The notes under the pieces are model-generated. The model was not told where the DNA came from and made no database searches. It worked only from the letters and a program-made list of their open reading frames with translations. This document shows positions 1-7,471 of a stretch of 12,921 bases of DNA, piece after piece. Origin of the DNA: Dehalococcoidia bacterium (lineage in GTDB: Bacteria; Chloroflexota; Dehalococcoidia; UBA6926); contig JAAXGS010000122.1 of NCBI GenBank assembly GCA_012271225.1, positions 1-12,921 of the forward strand, written 5' to 3'. A program made the position numbers and the translations under genes. How positions within the stretch are numbered: position 1 is the stretch's first letter; every line of letters starts with the position of its first letter.

Positions 1-1017
1 GTCCGGCAGACCGTGCGGGACGCCGGCTACACCAATGCGGACTACGGGTTTGACGCAAAGACCTGCGGCGTCATGGTCGCGCTCAATGAGCAATCGCCGG
101 ATATTCAGGCGGGCGTCGACGTGGCGCAGGAGGTGCGCGGCGAGGGTGAGTTCGATGCCATCGAGAGGCTGGGGGCGGGTGATCAGGGAACGATGATCGG
201 CTATGCGTGCACGGAGACGCCGGCGCTGATCCCCATGCCCATCTGGCTCTCGCACAGCCTGGCCCGGCAGCTGGCGCACGTGCGGCGCGCCGGCCAACTC
301 CCCTATCTGCGGCCGGACGGAAAATCGCAGGTCACAATCGAGTACCGATACGGCGTGCCCGCCCGCGTGGACAGCATCACGCTTGCCGCGCAGCATGACC
401 CGGAGGTCAGCAATGAGGCGTTGCAGCGGGACCTGCGGGAGTTGGTCATTCGGGAGGTTGTCCCGCACCACATGCTTGATCGGGACACGCAGTATCACAT
501 CAACGCGTCCGGACGGTTCGTCAGCGGCGGACCGATGGCGGACGCGGGACTGACGGGACGCAAGATTCTGGTGGACACCTACGGCGGCGGCTACAAGCAC
601 GGCGGCGGGGCGTTCTCCGGCAAGGACCCCACCAAGGTCGACCGCTCCGGCGCCTATGCGGCGCGCTACATCGCCAAGAACATCGTTGCCGCCGGCATCG
701 CGGAGCGCTGTGAGGTGCAGCTCGCCTACGTCATCGGAATGGCGACGCCGGCCTCGGTCGCCATCGAGACGTACGGAACCGGCGTCATAGATGACAACAG
801 CATTCAGGATATGGCCCGTCGGCACTTTGATCTTCGGCCAGGCGCGATTATCCGTGACCTGGACCTGCGCCGCCCCATCTATCGTCAGACGGCCACCTAC
901 GGCCATTTCGGCCGCACGGACATTGATCTGCCGTGGGAGAGGACGGACAAGGCGCCCACGCTGCGCGAGGAGGCCGGCCTGCCCGCTGCCACGGAGCAGG
1001 ATGGCGGTTCCGCCTAG
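1..1017 (+). CDS. metK: S-adenosylmethionine synthetase, 5'-truncated by window edge
   Basis: Makes S-adenosylmethionine from methionine and ATP in the cytoplasm. The reading frame is open from base 1, and 338 residues are visible. By comparison with E. coli MetK (384 aa), roughly the first 70 residues lie outside the window, so the ATG at 13 is internal. Family signatures are clear: GAGDQG with the following MIGYACTET segment, TGRKILVDTYGG (the Arg-Lys pair of the active site), and HGGGAFSGKDPTKVDRS, carrying the second and third catalytic lysines and the metal-binding Asp. The end (WERTDK...LREEAGL) also matches the family, followed by a short polar tail. No catalytic residue in the visible part looks altered. 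It is first in a plus-strand run, 24 bp before the nucleotidyltransferase. The identification is firm. Confidence 0.97.
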   Translation, partial: VRQTVRDAGYTNADYGFDAKTCGVMVALNEQSPDIQAGVDVAQEVRGEGEFDAIERLGAGDQGTMIGYACTETPALIPMPIWLSHSLARQLAHVRRAGQLPYLRPDGKSQVTIEYRYGVPARVDSITLAAQHDPEVSNEALQRDLRELVIREVVPHHMLDRDTQYHINASGRFVSGGPMADAGLTGRKILVDTYGGGYKHGGGAFSGKDPTKVDRSGAYAARYIAKNIVAAGIAERCEVQLAYVIGMATPASVAIETYGTGVIDDNSIQDMARRHFDLRPGAIIRDLDLRRPIYRQTATYGHFGRTDIDLPWERTDKAPTLREEAGLPAATEQDGGSA

Positions 1018-1031
1018 ACCTCCCGGGCGGT

Positions 1032-1037
1032 GGGAGG
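1032..1037 (+). promoter_or_regulatory. Shine-Dalgarno site for the nucleotidyltransferase
   Basis: GGGAGG lies 4 nt before the ATG at 1042. A GTG four codons upstream in the same frame (1030) overlaps this site, so the SD placement favours the ATG as the start. Confidence 0.6.
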
Positions 1038-1041
1038 CGTT

Positions 1042-2097
1042 ATGGCAGGTCTCACGGCAGTCATTCTCGCCGGAGGCGCGGGGACGCGGCTCCGGCCCCT
1101 GACCGATGATCTGCCCAAGCCCGTCCTTCCCGTGGCCAACCGCCCGTTCATCGAGTACCTGTTCGACAATCTGCGTGAGGCGGGCGTCAGCCGCGTGATC
1201 ATGGCCCTGGGCTACCGGGCGCAGCCACTTGTTGAGCGGCTTGGCGACGGCAGCGCGCACGATTTAACAATCACGTACGCCGTCGAGGATGAGCCGCTGG
1301 GCACGGCGGGCGCGGTCCACGCGCTGCTGCCTGAGCTCCGCGAGACGTTTCTGGTGCTGAACGGGGATTGCCTGACCGCCGTGGACATCGGCGCGATGGT
1401 GGCGCAGCACATTGAACGGCGGGACTATGCGACGCTGGCCATCCACACCGTTGACGACCCATCACGCTACGGCGTGGTCCTGACGGACGGCATTGGCTAT
1501 GTGAACCGCTTTATTGAGAAGCCGCCCGGCCCGCGTTTCCCCGCGCGGACGGTCAACAGCGGCGTCTACGTCCTGGAGCCGGAGATGTTCCGCTTCATCG
1601 GCCCGGGCTACGCGATGTTTGAGCGCGACCTCTTCCCCGCCACGCTCATGGCGGGCGTCGAGATCGGCACGTTTCCCTGGCAGGGGTACTTCATGGACAT
1701 GGGCACCCCGGAGAGTTATCTGCAGCTGAACAGGGATGTGCTCACGGGCATCGCGCCGACGCGCCGCCCGCCCACTGAACCGCGCAAAGCCCCGGCCGTC
1801 CACCATTCCGCCCGGATCGATGGGCCTGTCAGCCTTGGCGAGGGCGTCACGATTGGCGCGGGAGCGGTTGTTGTTGGCCCCGCCGCTCTGGGCGACGGCT
1901 GCGTCATCGCGGACGAGGCGCGTGTTGAGGACAGCGTCATCCTGTCCGGATCACGCGTTGGATCCGGCGCGCGGGTGCGCGGCGCAATCCTGACGCCGGG
2001 CGTGGTTGTCCCGGAGGGCACCGCGGTTGGGCCGGGCGGCGTGTACGCCGGCGGCGAGGCCGTTGCGGGCGCGCCGGCGGACGCCGCCGACGCCTGA
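1042..2097 (+). CDS. Sugar-1-phosphate nucleotidyltransferase (mannose-1-phosphate guanylyltransferase-like)
   Basis: Predicted to join an NTP to a sugar 1-phosphate, giving an NDP-sugar for cell-surface glycans or compatible-solute synthesis. The 351-aa protein begins with the nucleotide-binding signature GGAGTR (residues 11-16) and PK at 25-26. It then has LNGDC with the metal-binding Asp, FIEKP, NSGVYVLEPEMF and GYFMDMGTPESYLQLN, all typical of the NTP_transferase fold. From about residue 250 it becomes a left-handed beta-helix of hexapeptide repeats (for example GEGVTIGAGAVVVG), followed by a Gly/Ala-rich tail. This two-domain layout fits bacterial GDP-mannose pyrophosphorylase-like or glucose-1-phosphate thymidylyl/uridylyltransferase-like enzymes. 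Sugar and nucleotide cannot be fixed from sequence alone. It is probably co-transcribed with metK and the MFS gene 9 bp downstream. Confidence 0.9.
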   Translation: MAGLTAVILAGGAGTRLRPLTDDLPKPVLPVANRPFIEYLFDNLREAGVSRVIMALGYRAQPLVERLGDGSAHDLTITYAVEDEPLGTAGAVHALLPELRETFLVLNGDCLTAVDIGAMVAQHIERRDYATLAIHTVDDPSRYGVVLTDGIGYVNRFIEKPPGPRFPARTVNSGVYVLEPEMFRFIGPGYAMFERDLFPATLMAGVEIGTFPWQGYFMDMGTPESYLQLNRDVLTGIAPTRRPPTEPRKAPAVHHSARIDGPVSLGEGVTIGAGAVVVGPAALGDGCVIADEARVEDSVILSGSRVGSGARVRGAILTPGVVVPEGTAVGPGGVYAGGEAVAGAPADAADA

Positions 2098-2106
2098 CGC
2101 GGACAC

Positions 2107-3363
2107 GTGACCGCCCAGGCTGACAGTCCTTCCGGATCAGCCCCCCGGCTGCTGCGGGACGGCCCCTTTCGCTCACTGCAGTTCCGGGACTTCCGCATCC
2201 TGTGGGCCGCCACCATGGCGATGTCCATCGGGTTCTGGATGCAGCAGTTGACGCTTGCCTGGCTGGTTCTCAATCTGGAGGACTCGGCGTTCTTTGTCGG
2301 CGTGGCGGAGGCGGCGCGCCTCACGCCGTTCCTGCTTTTCGGCTTGGCGGCCGGCACGATTGCGGACCGTCTTGAGCGGCGCATCCTGCTCCGCGTCATC
2401 GTGTCCTGCAACATCGTCCTGAGCCTGGCGATGGGGACGCTGCACATGCAGGGGCTGCTGACCACGCCCATCGCGGTGGCCGGCGCCTTTCTGTACGGAA
2501 CGACGAACGCCTTCCTCATGCCCGCCCTGCAGGCCTATGTGCATGACATTGTGGGCAGTCAGTACATCGTCAACGGGCTTGCGCTCAATCAATTTGCGCA
2601 GCGGCTGATGGGCGTCTTTGGCGGGCTGCTTGGCGGGACCGTTCTGGCGTGGCTGGGCATTGGCGGGACGTTCATGGTCATGGCGGGGGGCTACGCGGCG
2701 GCGCTGCTGATTCTGTTTGGCACAAGAACCGCGTCACGCCCCGGGCTTGGCGCGCCGGGCACGCCGTCCCTCCGGCAATCATTCACGGAGGGGCTGGGAC
2801 TGCTTGCCCGGAACCAATCCGTGCGCGCGCTGCTTGTGCTGGCCGTGGCCACGGAGATATTCGCGTTTTCCCACATCGTCATGATCTCCGTCTTTGCGCG
2901 GGACGTTCTGGAGATTGGCGCGAGCGGGTTTGGCATCATGGTTGCGTCGCGCGCCGCCGGCTCCGTCATCGGCGTCGCGGCGCTCGCAGCCATTGGAGAC
3001 CAGCTGCCCAAGGGCAAGACGCTCCTGCTGGCCAGCGCCGTGTTTGGGCTCAGCGTCGCCGCGTTTGGCTCACAGGAATGGATTGTGACCGCGCTGATCG
3101 CGCTGGGAATTGCGGGGATCGTCGCCGCGATCTTTGACACGGTGCAGCAGGCCGCGCTGCAACTGGCCGTCGGCGAGGGGCAGCGCGGCCGCGCCATGGG
3201 CATCTGGGTGATGGGCGTTGGCGCGGGGCCCGTCGGTCATCTGCAGCTTGGCGCCCTGGGGGACGCGACAAACCCGGCCTTCGCCGTCATCTTCAACGGC
3301 CTTGTGCTGGTGCTCATCGTGAGCGGCGTGGCAATCGCCACGCCGCGCCTGCGCCGCATGTAG
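2107..3363 (+). CDS. MFS transporter (MFS_3/EntS-like exporter)
   Basis: A 418-residue integral membrane protein of the major facilitator superfamily, probably a proton-driven exporter in the cytoplasmic membrane. The N-terminal FRSLQFRDFRILW (residues 21-33) just before the first helix is characteristic of the MFS_3 group (EntS-like and related macrolide/drug exporters). GTIADRLERR at about 83-92 is the motif A loop between helices 2 and 3. About ten to twelve hydrophobic segments follow, with a polar central loop near residues 205-225 separating the two six-helix halves. The start is GTG. No strong Shine-Dalgarno is visible, but the stop of the preceding gene is only 9 bp away, so translational coupling is plausible. 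The next ATG would remove the conserved segment before helix 1. The substrate is unknown. Confidence 0.88.
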   Translation: MTAQADSPSGSAPRLLRDGPFRSLQFRDFRILWAATMAMSIGFWMQQLTLAWLVLNLEDSAFFVGVAEAARLTPFLLFGLAAGTIADRLERRILLRVIVSCNIVLSLAMGTLHMQGLLTTPIAVAGAFLYGTTNAFLMPALQAYVHDIVGSQYIVNGLALNQFAQRLMGVFGGLLGGTVLAWLGIGGTFMVMAGGYAAALLILFGTRTASRPGLGAPGTPSLRQSFTEGLGLLARNQSVRALLVLAVATEIFAFSHIVMISVFARDVLEIGASGFGIMVASRAAGSVIGVAALAAIGDQLPKGKTLLLASAVFGLSVAAFGSQEWIVTALIALGIAGIVAAIFDTVQQAALQLAVGEGQRGRAMGIWVMGVGAGPVGHLQLGALGDATNPAFAVIFNGLVLVLIVSGVAIATPRLRRM

Positions 3364-3383
3364 ACGGCGCCGCGCCTACCGAC

Positions 3384-3854
3384 TCACCCGCTGTCCGTCT
3401 CCAGTTGCTCCCACAGCTGCCGCGTCAGTGTGACGTGTCCCAGATGCTCGCCAAGGTGCCGAACCATGAGAATGATCAGGCCGGCGCCGGTCGCTTTCTG
3501 GTCGGCGAAGGTGCGCTGAGCGGTCAGCATCTCCTCCGTCATGCCGCGCAGGGCCTGCTCGACGTGGGTCTGCGTGTCATCGATCAGGGCCAGGAGCGTA
3601 TCGGCGCTTGTTCCCGTTGCGGCGAACTCGGCGGCGCGGTTCCGTCCGGACTGCTCCCCGCGCGCGATGGCGCACATGCCCCTGGCCATCCCCATCATGT
3701 GCGAGACGAGCATGTAGACGGAACTGCTTTTGTGCCCCACCGGCCGCCAGTTCAGCGCTTCGCCGTCCAGGCCGTCCAGCGCCTGCCTCAGGTCTCCAAC
3801 AACCGTTGTGAATTGGCTGAGCACGCCGGAGATCGTTGCCTGGTGTGTGGTCAT
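3384..3854 (-). CDS. DinB-family (DUF664-like) four-helix protein
   Basis: A 156-aa protein of the DinB/YfiT metal-binding four-helix-bundle superfamily. Members bind a divalent metal through three histidines. Some act as thiol-dependent S-transferases, but most have no known function. Seen here: His52 in the helix VSHMMGMARG, and His133, His137 and His140 in RHLGEHLGH near the C-terminus, which supply the expected metal ligands. An early LNWRP segment (34-38) is also typical. Length matches the family. The ATG is preceded by GAGGA (minus strand, plus-strand positions 3863-3867) at 8-nt spacing. It converges on the MFS gene with 20 bp between stops. Its own -10-like box suggests separate transcription from prmC. 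The superfamily is likely right; no specific reaction can be assigned. Confidence 0.82.
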   Translation of the reverse strand: MTTHQATISGVLSQFTTVVGDLRQALDGLDGEALNWRPVGHKSSSVYMLVSHMMGMARGMCAIARGEQSGRNRAAEFAATGTSADTLLALIDDTQTHVEQALRGMTEEMLTAQRTFADQKATGAGLIILMVRHLGEHLGHVTLTRQLWEQLETDSG

Positions 3855-3899
3855 TGCCTGTGTCCTCAGGGGGATGGATTGCCATGGAACGGGGCATTG

Positions 3900-3905
3900 A
3901 GTATA
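3900..3905 (-). promoter_or_regulatory. -10-like hexamer upstream of the DinB-family gene
   Basis: The minus strand reads TATACT here, in an otherwise GC-rich gap between prmC and the DinB gene, about 45 nt before the start codon. No recognisable TTGACA-like -35 sits 16-18 nt further upstream, so only the -10 half is supported. Confidence 0.4.
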
Positions 3906-3950
3906 GCCGATAGCGGGATGCCGCGCAGGGGGCGGCGAGCGCGCGGGCGT

Positions 3951-4850
3951 TCACTCCGGCTGCCGCACCCGAACGACGCGGGGGATGCCGGCGAGGTCCA
4001 GCGCCATGTCCACTTCCGCGCCGCGCGGAAAGACGGCGCGCGCCGTATCAACCATCACGGACGCCTGCCCGTACCCCACCTCCATGAACAGCCGCCCGCC
4101 GCGGCGCAGAAACGGCGGGGCCTGGCGCAGCAGCCGTTCCGCGATCGTCATGCCGCCGTCTCCGCCGTTGACCGCGACGCGGGGCTCAAAGTCGCGGATC
4201 TCCGGCTGCAGGGTCGGCAAATTCTCCGCCGGAATGTACGGCGGATTGGCGACGATGATGTCCATGGGGCCGGGGAGCGGCGTGAGCAGGTCCCCCTGTT
4301 TGAAGGAGACGCGCTCCGCCACGCCGTGCCGCGTCGCGTTGACGCGCGCAAGCTGCAGCGCATCCGCGGAGATGTCCGTTGCGACAAGGCGCGCCTTGGG
4401 CAGGACGGTTGCGAGCGCGACGGCCACGCAGCCTGAGCCCGTGCCGATATCCGCGATCCACAGCCCCGCGCCGTCCGGAGGCTCCCGCCCGGCCTCGCGC
4501 TCTGCCTGAAGGACCTCCTCAATGAGCAGTTCCGTCTCCGGACGGGGGATGAGCGCGCGCGCGTCAACCTGAAACGCCAGGCCGTAGAATTCGCGCTCCC
4601 CGATGATGTAGAAGAGCGGCTCACGGGACAGCCGCCTCTGCAGCACCTGATCAAACTGCGCCTGCGCGCCGGCGGAGACGGGCCGATTCGGCTCCGCGAG
4701 GAGTGATTCTGGCGGCGCGCCCAGCACATGCGCCAGCAGCAGCCGCGCCTCCAAGAGCGCGGAATCCAGCCCGGCGGCCTGCAGCCGGCCGCGGGCCAAT
4801 GACAGCAGGACGTGCGCGGGAGTTGCGCCCGCCGGGGCGTTCCCCGTCAT
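3951..4850 (-). CDS. prmC: Peptide chain release factor N5-glutamine methyltransferase
   Basis: Methylates the glutamine of the GGQ motif in release factors RF1 and RF2, using S-adenosylmethionine. The 299-aa protein (E. coli 277) has a helical N-terminal substrate-binding domain with the family segment EPLFYIIGEREFYGLAF (77-93) and LIPRPETE (100-107). A Rossmann methyltransferase domain follows, with DIGTGSGC (134-141), the acidic ATD at 157-159 and the catalytic NPPY (202-205). It lies directly downstream of prfA, the classic prfA-prmC pairing, with an 82-nt gap. The ATG at 4850 is chosen because conserved PrmC sequence begins soon after it and no ATG, GTG or TTG codon is seen in frame between it and the prfA stop. 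No clear Shine-Dalgarno precedes it. A short ORF whose stop overlaps this ATG may provide coupling. Confidence 0.95.
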   Translation of the reverse strand: MTGNAPAGATPAHVLLSLARGRLQAAGLDSALLEARLLLAHVLGAPPESLLAEPNRPVSAGAQAQFDQVLQRRLSREPLFYIIGEREFYGLAFQVDARALIPRPETELLIEEVLQAEREAGREPPDGAGLWIADIGTGSGCVAVALATVLPKARLVATDISADALQLARVNATRHGVAERVSFKQGDLLTPLPGPMDIIVANPPYIPAENLPTLQPEIRDFEPRVAVNGGDGGMTIAERLLRQAPPFLRRGGRLFMEVGYGQASVMVDTARAVFPRGAEVDMALDLAGIPRVVRVRQPE

Positions 4851-4888
4851 CGGAGGGCCGCCGCAGAAGGCGTCCTGTGAATGCTCAT
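4847..4888 (-). other. Possible 13-codon leader ORF overlapping the prmC start
   Basis: In the prfA-prmC gap the minus strand carries an ATG, twelve further sense codons (MSIHRTPSAAALR) and a TGA that shares ATGA with the prmC start. An AGGA lies 3 nt before its ATG, a rather short spacing. This layout could deliver ribosomes to prmC, which lacks its own Shine-Dalgarno. It may be chance in a GC-rich spacer. Confidence 0.25.
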
Positions 4889-4932
4889 CGATCCTGCGCG
4901 GAGAACCGTACGGGTGGCGTAGCGAGGCGTCC

Positions 4933-6039
4933 TCAGAGCTGTCCTTCCTGTTCCGCCGCGCGCAGGGCATCGAGCATCGGATCGAGTTCGCCGTCCGTGA
5001 GCCGCTCAAGCGAGTGGAGCGTGAGGCCGATGCGGTGGTCCGTGACGCGGTTCTGGGGAAAGTTGTAGGTGCGAATCTTCTCGGAGCGCTCACCGCTGCC
5101 CACCTGGGAGCGCCGCGTGGCGGCCACCTCCTCCTCCTGCTTGCGCCGCTCAATCTCCAGCAGGCGCGCCCGCAGAATGGCGAAGGCCTTGGTGCGGTTC
5201 TGCAGCTGCGATCGCTCATCCTGACAGGTGACGACGATGCCCGTTGGCGCGTGGGTCAGACGGATGGCCGTGGCAACCTTGTTGACGTTCTGGCCGCCCG
5301 CGCCGCCTGAGTGAAAGACGTCCACGCGCACATCCGCCGTGTTCAGGTCCACATCAACATCCTCCGCCACCGGCAGCACGGCCACGGTTGCGGTGGACGT
5401 GTGGACGCGGCCCTGCGCCTCCGTCACCGGAACGCGCTGCACGCGGTGCACGCCGGACTCATGCTTCAGGCGGGCGTAGGCCGCCGCGCCCTGCACGCCA
5501 AACGTCACCTCCTTCAGCCCGCCGCCGCCCGTCTCAGCGCTGTTCATCAGGTCCGTCACCCATCCGTGAGACTGCGCGTAGCGCGTGTACATGCGGAAGA
5601 GGTCGCCCGCGAACAGCGCGGCCTCATCGCCGCCCGTTCCGGCGCGAATCTCCATGATGATGTCCCGGTCATCCAGCGGGTCGCGCGGCGTCAGCGCCAG
5701 CCGCAGCTCATGCTCGAGCTCCTGCGCCGCCGCCGCCAGCTCATCCCGCTCCCCCGCCGCCAGACGGGCGATGTCCTCATCGCCGGAGTCGAGCAGCTCC
5801 TGCGCCTGGCGCAGATCATCCAGCGTCTTCCTGTAGCGCCGAAAGGTGAGCACTGTCGTCTCGATGGACGCGCGCTCCCGCGTCAGGCTCTGCAGCCGTT
5901 TGTAATCGGCCGCCACGTCCGGTTCCGCCATCTGCGCCTCAAGCTCCTCGAAACGGCTTTCGAGAGGCTCGAGCGCGCCGATGATGGCGGGGTTGCCGAG
6001 TCCGGAGAAATCGTCGGGACGCCGTGTCGTCATGGTCAT
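4933..6039 (-). CDS. prfA: Peptide chain release factor 1
   Basis: RF1 recognises UAA and UAG in the ribosomal A site and triggers peptide release. The 368-aa protein (E. coli 360) shows the full class I layout. It has a helical N-terminal domain, then GTGGDEAALFAGDLFRMY (134-151), the codon-reading PxT tripeptide as PVT (204-206) within HRVQRVPVTEAQGR, and the catalytic GGQ (248-250) in GGAGGQNVNK. The PxT tripeptide, rather than SPF, marks it as RF1 not RF2. No frameshift site of the RF2 type is seen. ATG at 6039 is used here; an in-frame ATG at 6033 is equally possible. A short N-terminal extension precedes the usual start of homology. The next gene, prmC, encodes the enzyme that methylates the GGQ glutamine. 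Confidence 0.97.
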   Translation of the reverse strand: MTMTTRRPDDFSGLGNPAIIGALEPLESRFEELEAQMAEPDVAADYKRLQSLTRERASIETTVLTFRRYRKTLDDLRQAQELLDSGDEDIARLAAGERDELAAAAQELEHELRLALTPRDPLDDRDIIMEIRAGTGGDEAALFAGDLFRMYTRYAQSHGWVTDLMNSAETGGGGLKEVTFGVQGAAAYARLKHESGVHRVQRVPVTEAQGRVHTSTATVAVLPVAEDVDVDLNTADVRVDVFHSGGAGGQNVNKVATAIRLTHAPTGIVVTCQDERSQLQNRTKAFAILRARLLEIERRKQEEEVAATRRSQVGSGERSEKIRTYNFPQNRVTDHRIGLTLHSLERLTDGELDPMLDALRAAEQEGQL

Positions 6040-6112
6040 GTCTGTTACGCGGCGCGGATGGCCGCTCCGTCAGGGCGCGAGCCGATACCGCGGCCCTCAT
6101 GCTGTCACAGAC

Positions 6113-6118
6113 AGTATA
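6113..6118 (-). promoter_or_regulatory. -10-like hexamer upstream of prfA
   Basis: The minus strand reads TATACT, about 73 nt before the prfA ATG. The -35 region at 16-18 nt spacing is a poor match. The box follows the btpA stop and a small hairpin, which supports prfA-prmC having its own promoter. A short inverted repeat (CTGT-N5-ACAG, 6102-6114 on the plus strand) overlaps its downstream edge. Confidence 0.4.
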
Positions 6119-6136
6119 GGCGCGCGGATGCCGGGC

Positions 6137-6149
6137 GGGAGAATCTCCC
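6137..6149 (-). terminator. Small hairpin between btpA and prfA, weak terminator candidate
   Basis: A perfect 5-bp inverted repeat GGGAG/CTCCC with a 3-nt loop lies 16 nt past the btpA stop. There is no U-tract after it, so it is not a classic intrinsic terminator. It may only slow or protect a transcript end. Confidence 0.22.
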
Positions 6150-6165
6150 CCTGGGGCGCCGCGAT

Positions 6166-6999
6166 CTATCGCAGCGCGCGGACGAGGGCGACCATCTCAC
6201 GGACGCGGGCGCGGGCCACCGGCGCCTCCGTCACGCCGTCCTCCTTGAGCGCCGTGCCCAGGATCGCGCCGTCCGCCATCGGCAGGAGCGCTGTGATGTT
6301 CGCGGCGTCAAGGCCGCTGCCGATGAGGATCGGCAGGTCAGGAACGGCCGCGCGCGCCCGGCGCAGATCGTCCGCGCCCGTTGCCGTTCCGGTCTCGTCG
6401 CCGGTGATGATCAGCGCGTCGGCCAGGCCGCGGTACGCCGTGGAGCGCGCCTCAAGCTCCAGCGCCGCGCCGACTCCGATGGGGTAGGCGTGCTTGCTGA
6501 GAACATCTGCAAAGACGGGGGTCGCCGTTCCAAGCAGGCGCCGCTCCCGCAGCGCCTCATACGCCGTTCCCTGAATGATGCCCTGATCCGTCACAAGCGC
6601 GCCGGTCAGGATGTTGGTCCGGACGAATCCGGCGCCCGTGGCCGCCGCGATGGAGAGCGCGGAGATGACATCCGCGCGCAGAACGTTGATGCCCACCTTG
6701 ATTGACGACCGGTCATCAACCTCCCGGACCACGCCGTGGACGGCCAGCACGCCGATGGTCATGGCCGCGACGGCGGCGGGGTGCACGCGGCCGGCGGAGT
6801 ACGGCGCGTCACCGTAGTTCTCCACGATGATGCCGTCTATGCCCTCCTCCGCAAGGATGCGCGCGTCATCCATGGCCCTCCTGATGACGTCATCAATGGA
6901 GCCGGCCCAGCGCGGCGAGCCGGGCAGCGGCGCCAGGTGAACCATGCCGATGAGCGGACGCGGAACGGGAAAGAGATCAGTGAACTGCTGTGTGGTCAT
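6166..6999 (-). CDS. BtpA family (SgcQ-like) TIM-barrel protein
   Basis: A 277-aa protein of the BtpA family. In Synechocystis, BtpA is needed for photosystem I reaction-centre accumulation; the E. coli homologue is SgcQ. The family is widespread in non-photosynthetic organisms, where its reaction is unknown. Sequence marks are GMVHLAPLPGSP (18-29), the strand-end motif ENYGDAPY (60-67), VGINVLRAD, FVRTNILTGALVTDQGII, and the C-terminal IGSGLDAANI and DGAILGTALK segments, which resemble phosphate-binding loops of aldolase-type TIM barrels. Length is normal and there is no signal peptide or membrane segment. It is divergent from the small membrane-protein gene, with a 72-bp shared promoter region. 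No photosystem gene is seen, so a sugar- or phosphate-metabolism role is a guess; the HAD phosphatase across the promoter would fit it. Confidence 0.9.
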   Translation of the reverse strand: MTTQQFTDLFPVPRPLIGMVHLAPLPGSPRWAGSIDDVIRRAMDDARILAEEGIDGIIVENYGDAPYSAGRVHPAAVAAMTIGVLAVHGVVREVDDRSSIKVGINVLRADVISALSIAAATGAGFVRTNILTGALVTDQGIIQGTAYEALRERRLLGTATPVFADVLSKHAYPIGVGAALELEARSTAYRGLADALIITGDETGTATGADDLRRARAAVPDLPILIGSGLDAANITALLPMADGAILGTALKEDGVTEAPVARARVREMVALVRALR

Positions 7000-7008
7000 C
7001 GTGCTGTC

Positions 7009-7038
7009 AGTCTAGGGCGGCGCGCGGAGGGGCGGCAA
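7009..7038 (-). promoter_or_regulatory. Sigma70-type promoter for btpA
   Basis: On the minus strand TTGCCG (7038-7033) is followed after 18 nt by TAGACT (7014-7009). Only 9 nt separate the -10-like box from the ATG at 6999, so transcription would begin almost at the start codon and give a leaderless or nearly leaderless mRNA. Confidence 0.45.
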
Positions 7039-7056
7039 GCGGCAGGCAGGACGCGC

Positions 7057-7062
7057 TACAAT
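7057..7062 (+). promoter_or_regulatory. -10-like hexamer for the small membrane-protein gene
   Basis: TACAAT stands 9 nt before the ATG at 7072, the same distance as the opposing btpA box. No convincing -35 or Shine-Dalgarno is seen, again pointing to a leaderless transcript. Confidence 0.4.
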
Positions 7063-7071
7063 GGCCGCAGC

Positions 7072-7431
7072 ATGGCGCGTGCAGCCTTTATCGGGGTCGG
7101 CGTGGTGTTCCTGTGTTTCCTGCCGCCTGTTCTTCACTTTGTCACCGGGCCGTTCAGCCCGCTCATCGGCGGCATTGTCGCCGGAATGCAGCTGCGGCCG
7201 CCCCGCGCGTCAACGGGCGTCGTCGCGGGAATGGCCGTGATCATGGCGTCAGTCCTGACAGTCACGGTGGCGATTGTAGGCAGCATCGTCGTCGCAATCG
7301 TTGGCGGCTCTGCGGAGAACGGCAGCAGCGTCACTGTGAGTCAACTTCTGATCATCGCCGTCATTGTCGGAATCTATGCCTTCGGGTTCTCCTTCATCGG
7401 AGGGCTTATCGGCGTGTCCATGCGGAAATGA
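7072..7431 (+). CDS. Small glycine-rich multi-pass membrane protein of unknown function
   Basis: A 119-aa hydrophobic protein that I cannot name. Hydrophobic stretches at about 6-24, 28-41, 50-79 and 91-116 suggest three or four membrane helices. Short charged turns separate them: QLRPPRAS (40-47) and the polar ENGSS loop (82-86). Repeated GG/GxxxG-like spacing (PLIGGIVAG, GVVAGM, FIGGLIG) allows tight helix packing. It ends in the basic MRK, with the C-terminus probably cytoplasmic. The pattern resembles small DUF5518-like membrane proteins, but that is only an impression. The ATG at 7072 is preferred because upstream sequence in this frame runs through the btpA promoter region. It is followed after 40 bp by the HAD gene, so the two may form an operon. 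Confidence 0.7.
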   Translation: MARAAFIGVGVVFLCFLPPVLHFVTGPFSPLIGGIVAGMQLRPPRASTGVVAGMAVIMASVLTVTVAIVGSIVVAIVGGSAENGSSVTVSQLLIIAVIVGIYAFGFSFIGGLIGVSMRK

Positions 7432-7471
7432 GGCGGGCCGCCATGTTGCCGCGCAGGCGGGGGCAGAGTCG

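Noticed and set aside
1030..1041. GTG start four codons upstream for the nucleotidyltransferase
   Set aside because: The GGGAGG ribosome site overlaps it and is placed for the ATG at 1042.
3405..4436. A 343-codon plus-strand frame antisense to the DinB-like gene and prmC
   Set aside because: It is explained as a GC-composition shadow of two well-supported minus-strand genes.
3951..5219. A longer, 422-residue version of prmC starting inside prfA
   Set aside because: The extra N-terminal part is prfA read in another frame and has no PrmC similarity; homology begins shortly after the ATG at 4850.
5311..6705. A 464-codon plus-strand frame antisense to prfA and btpA
   Set aside because: Both minus-strand genes are unmistakable; the frame has an odd Arg/His-rich composition and no motif.
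7364..7471. Upstream start for the HAD gene overlapping the membrane-protein gene
   Set aside because: The added residues are an out-of-frame reading of the membrane-protein gene and precede the usual start of HAD homology.
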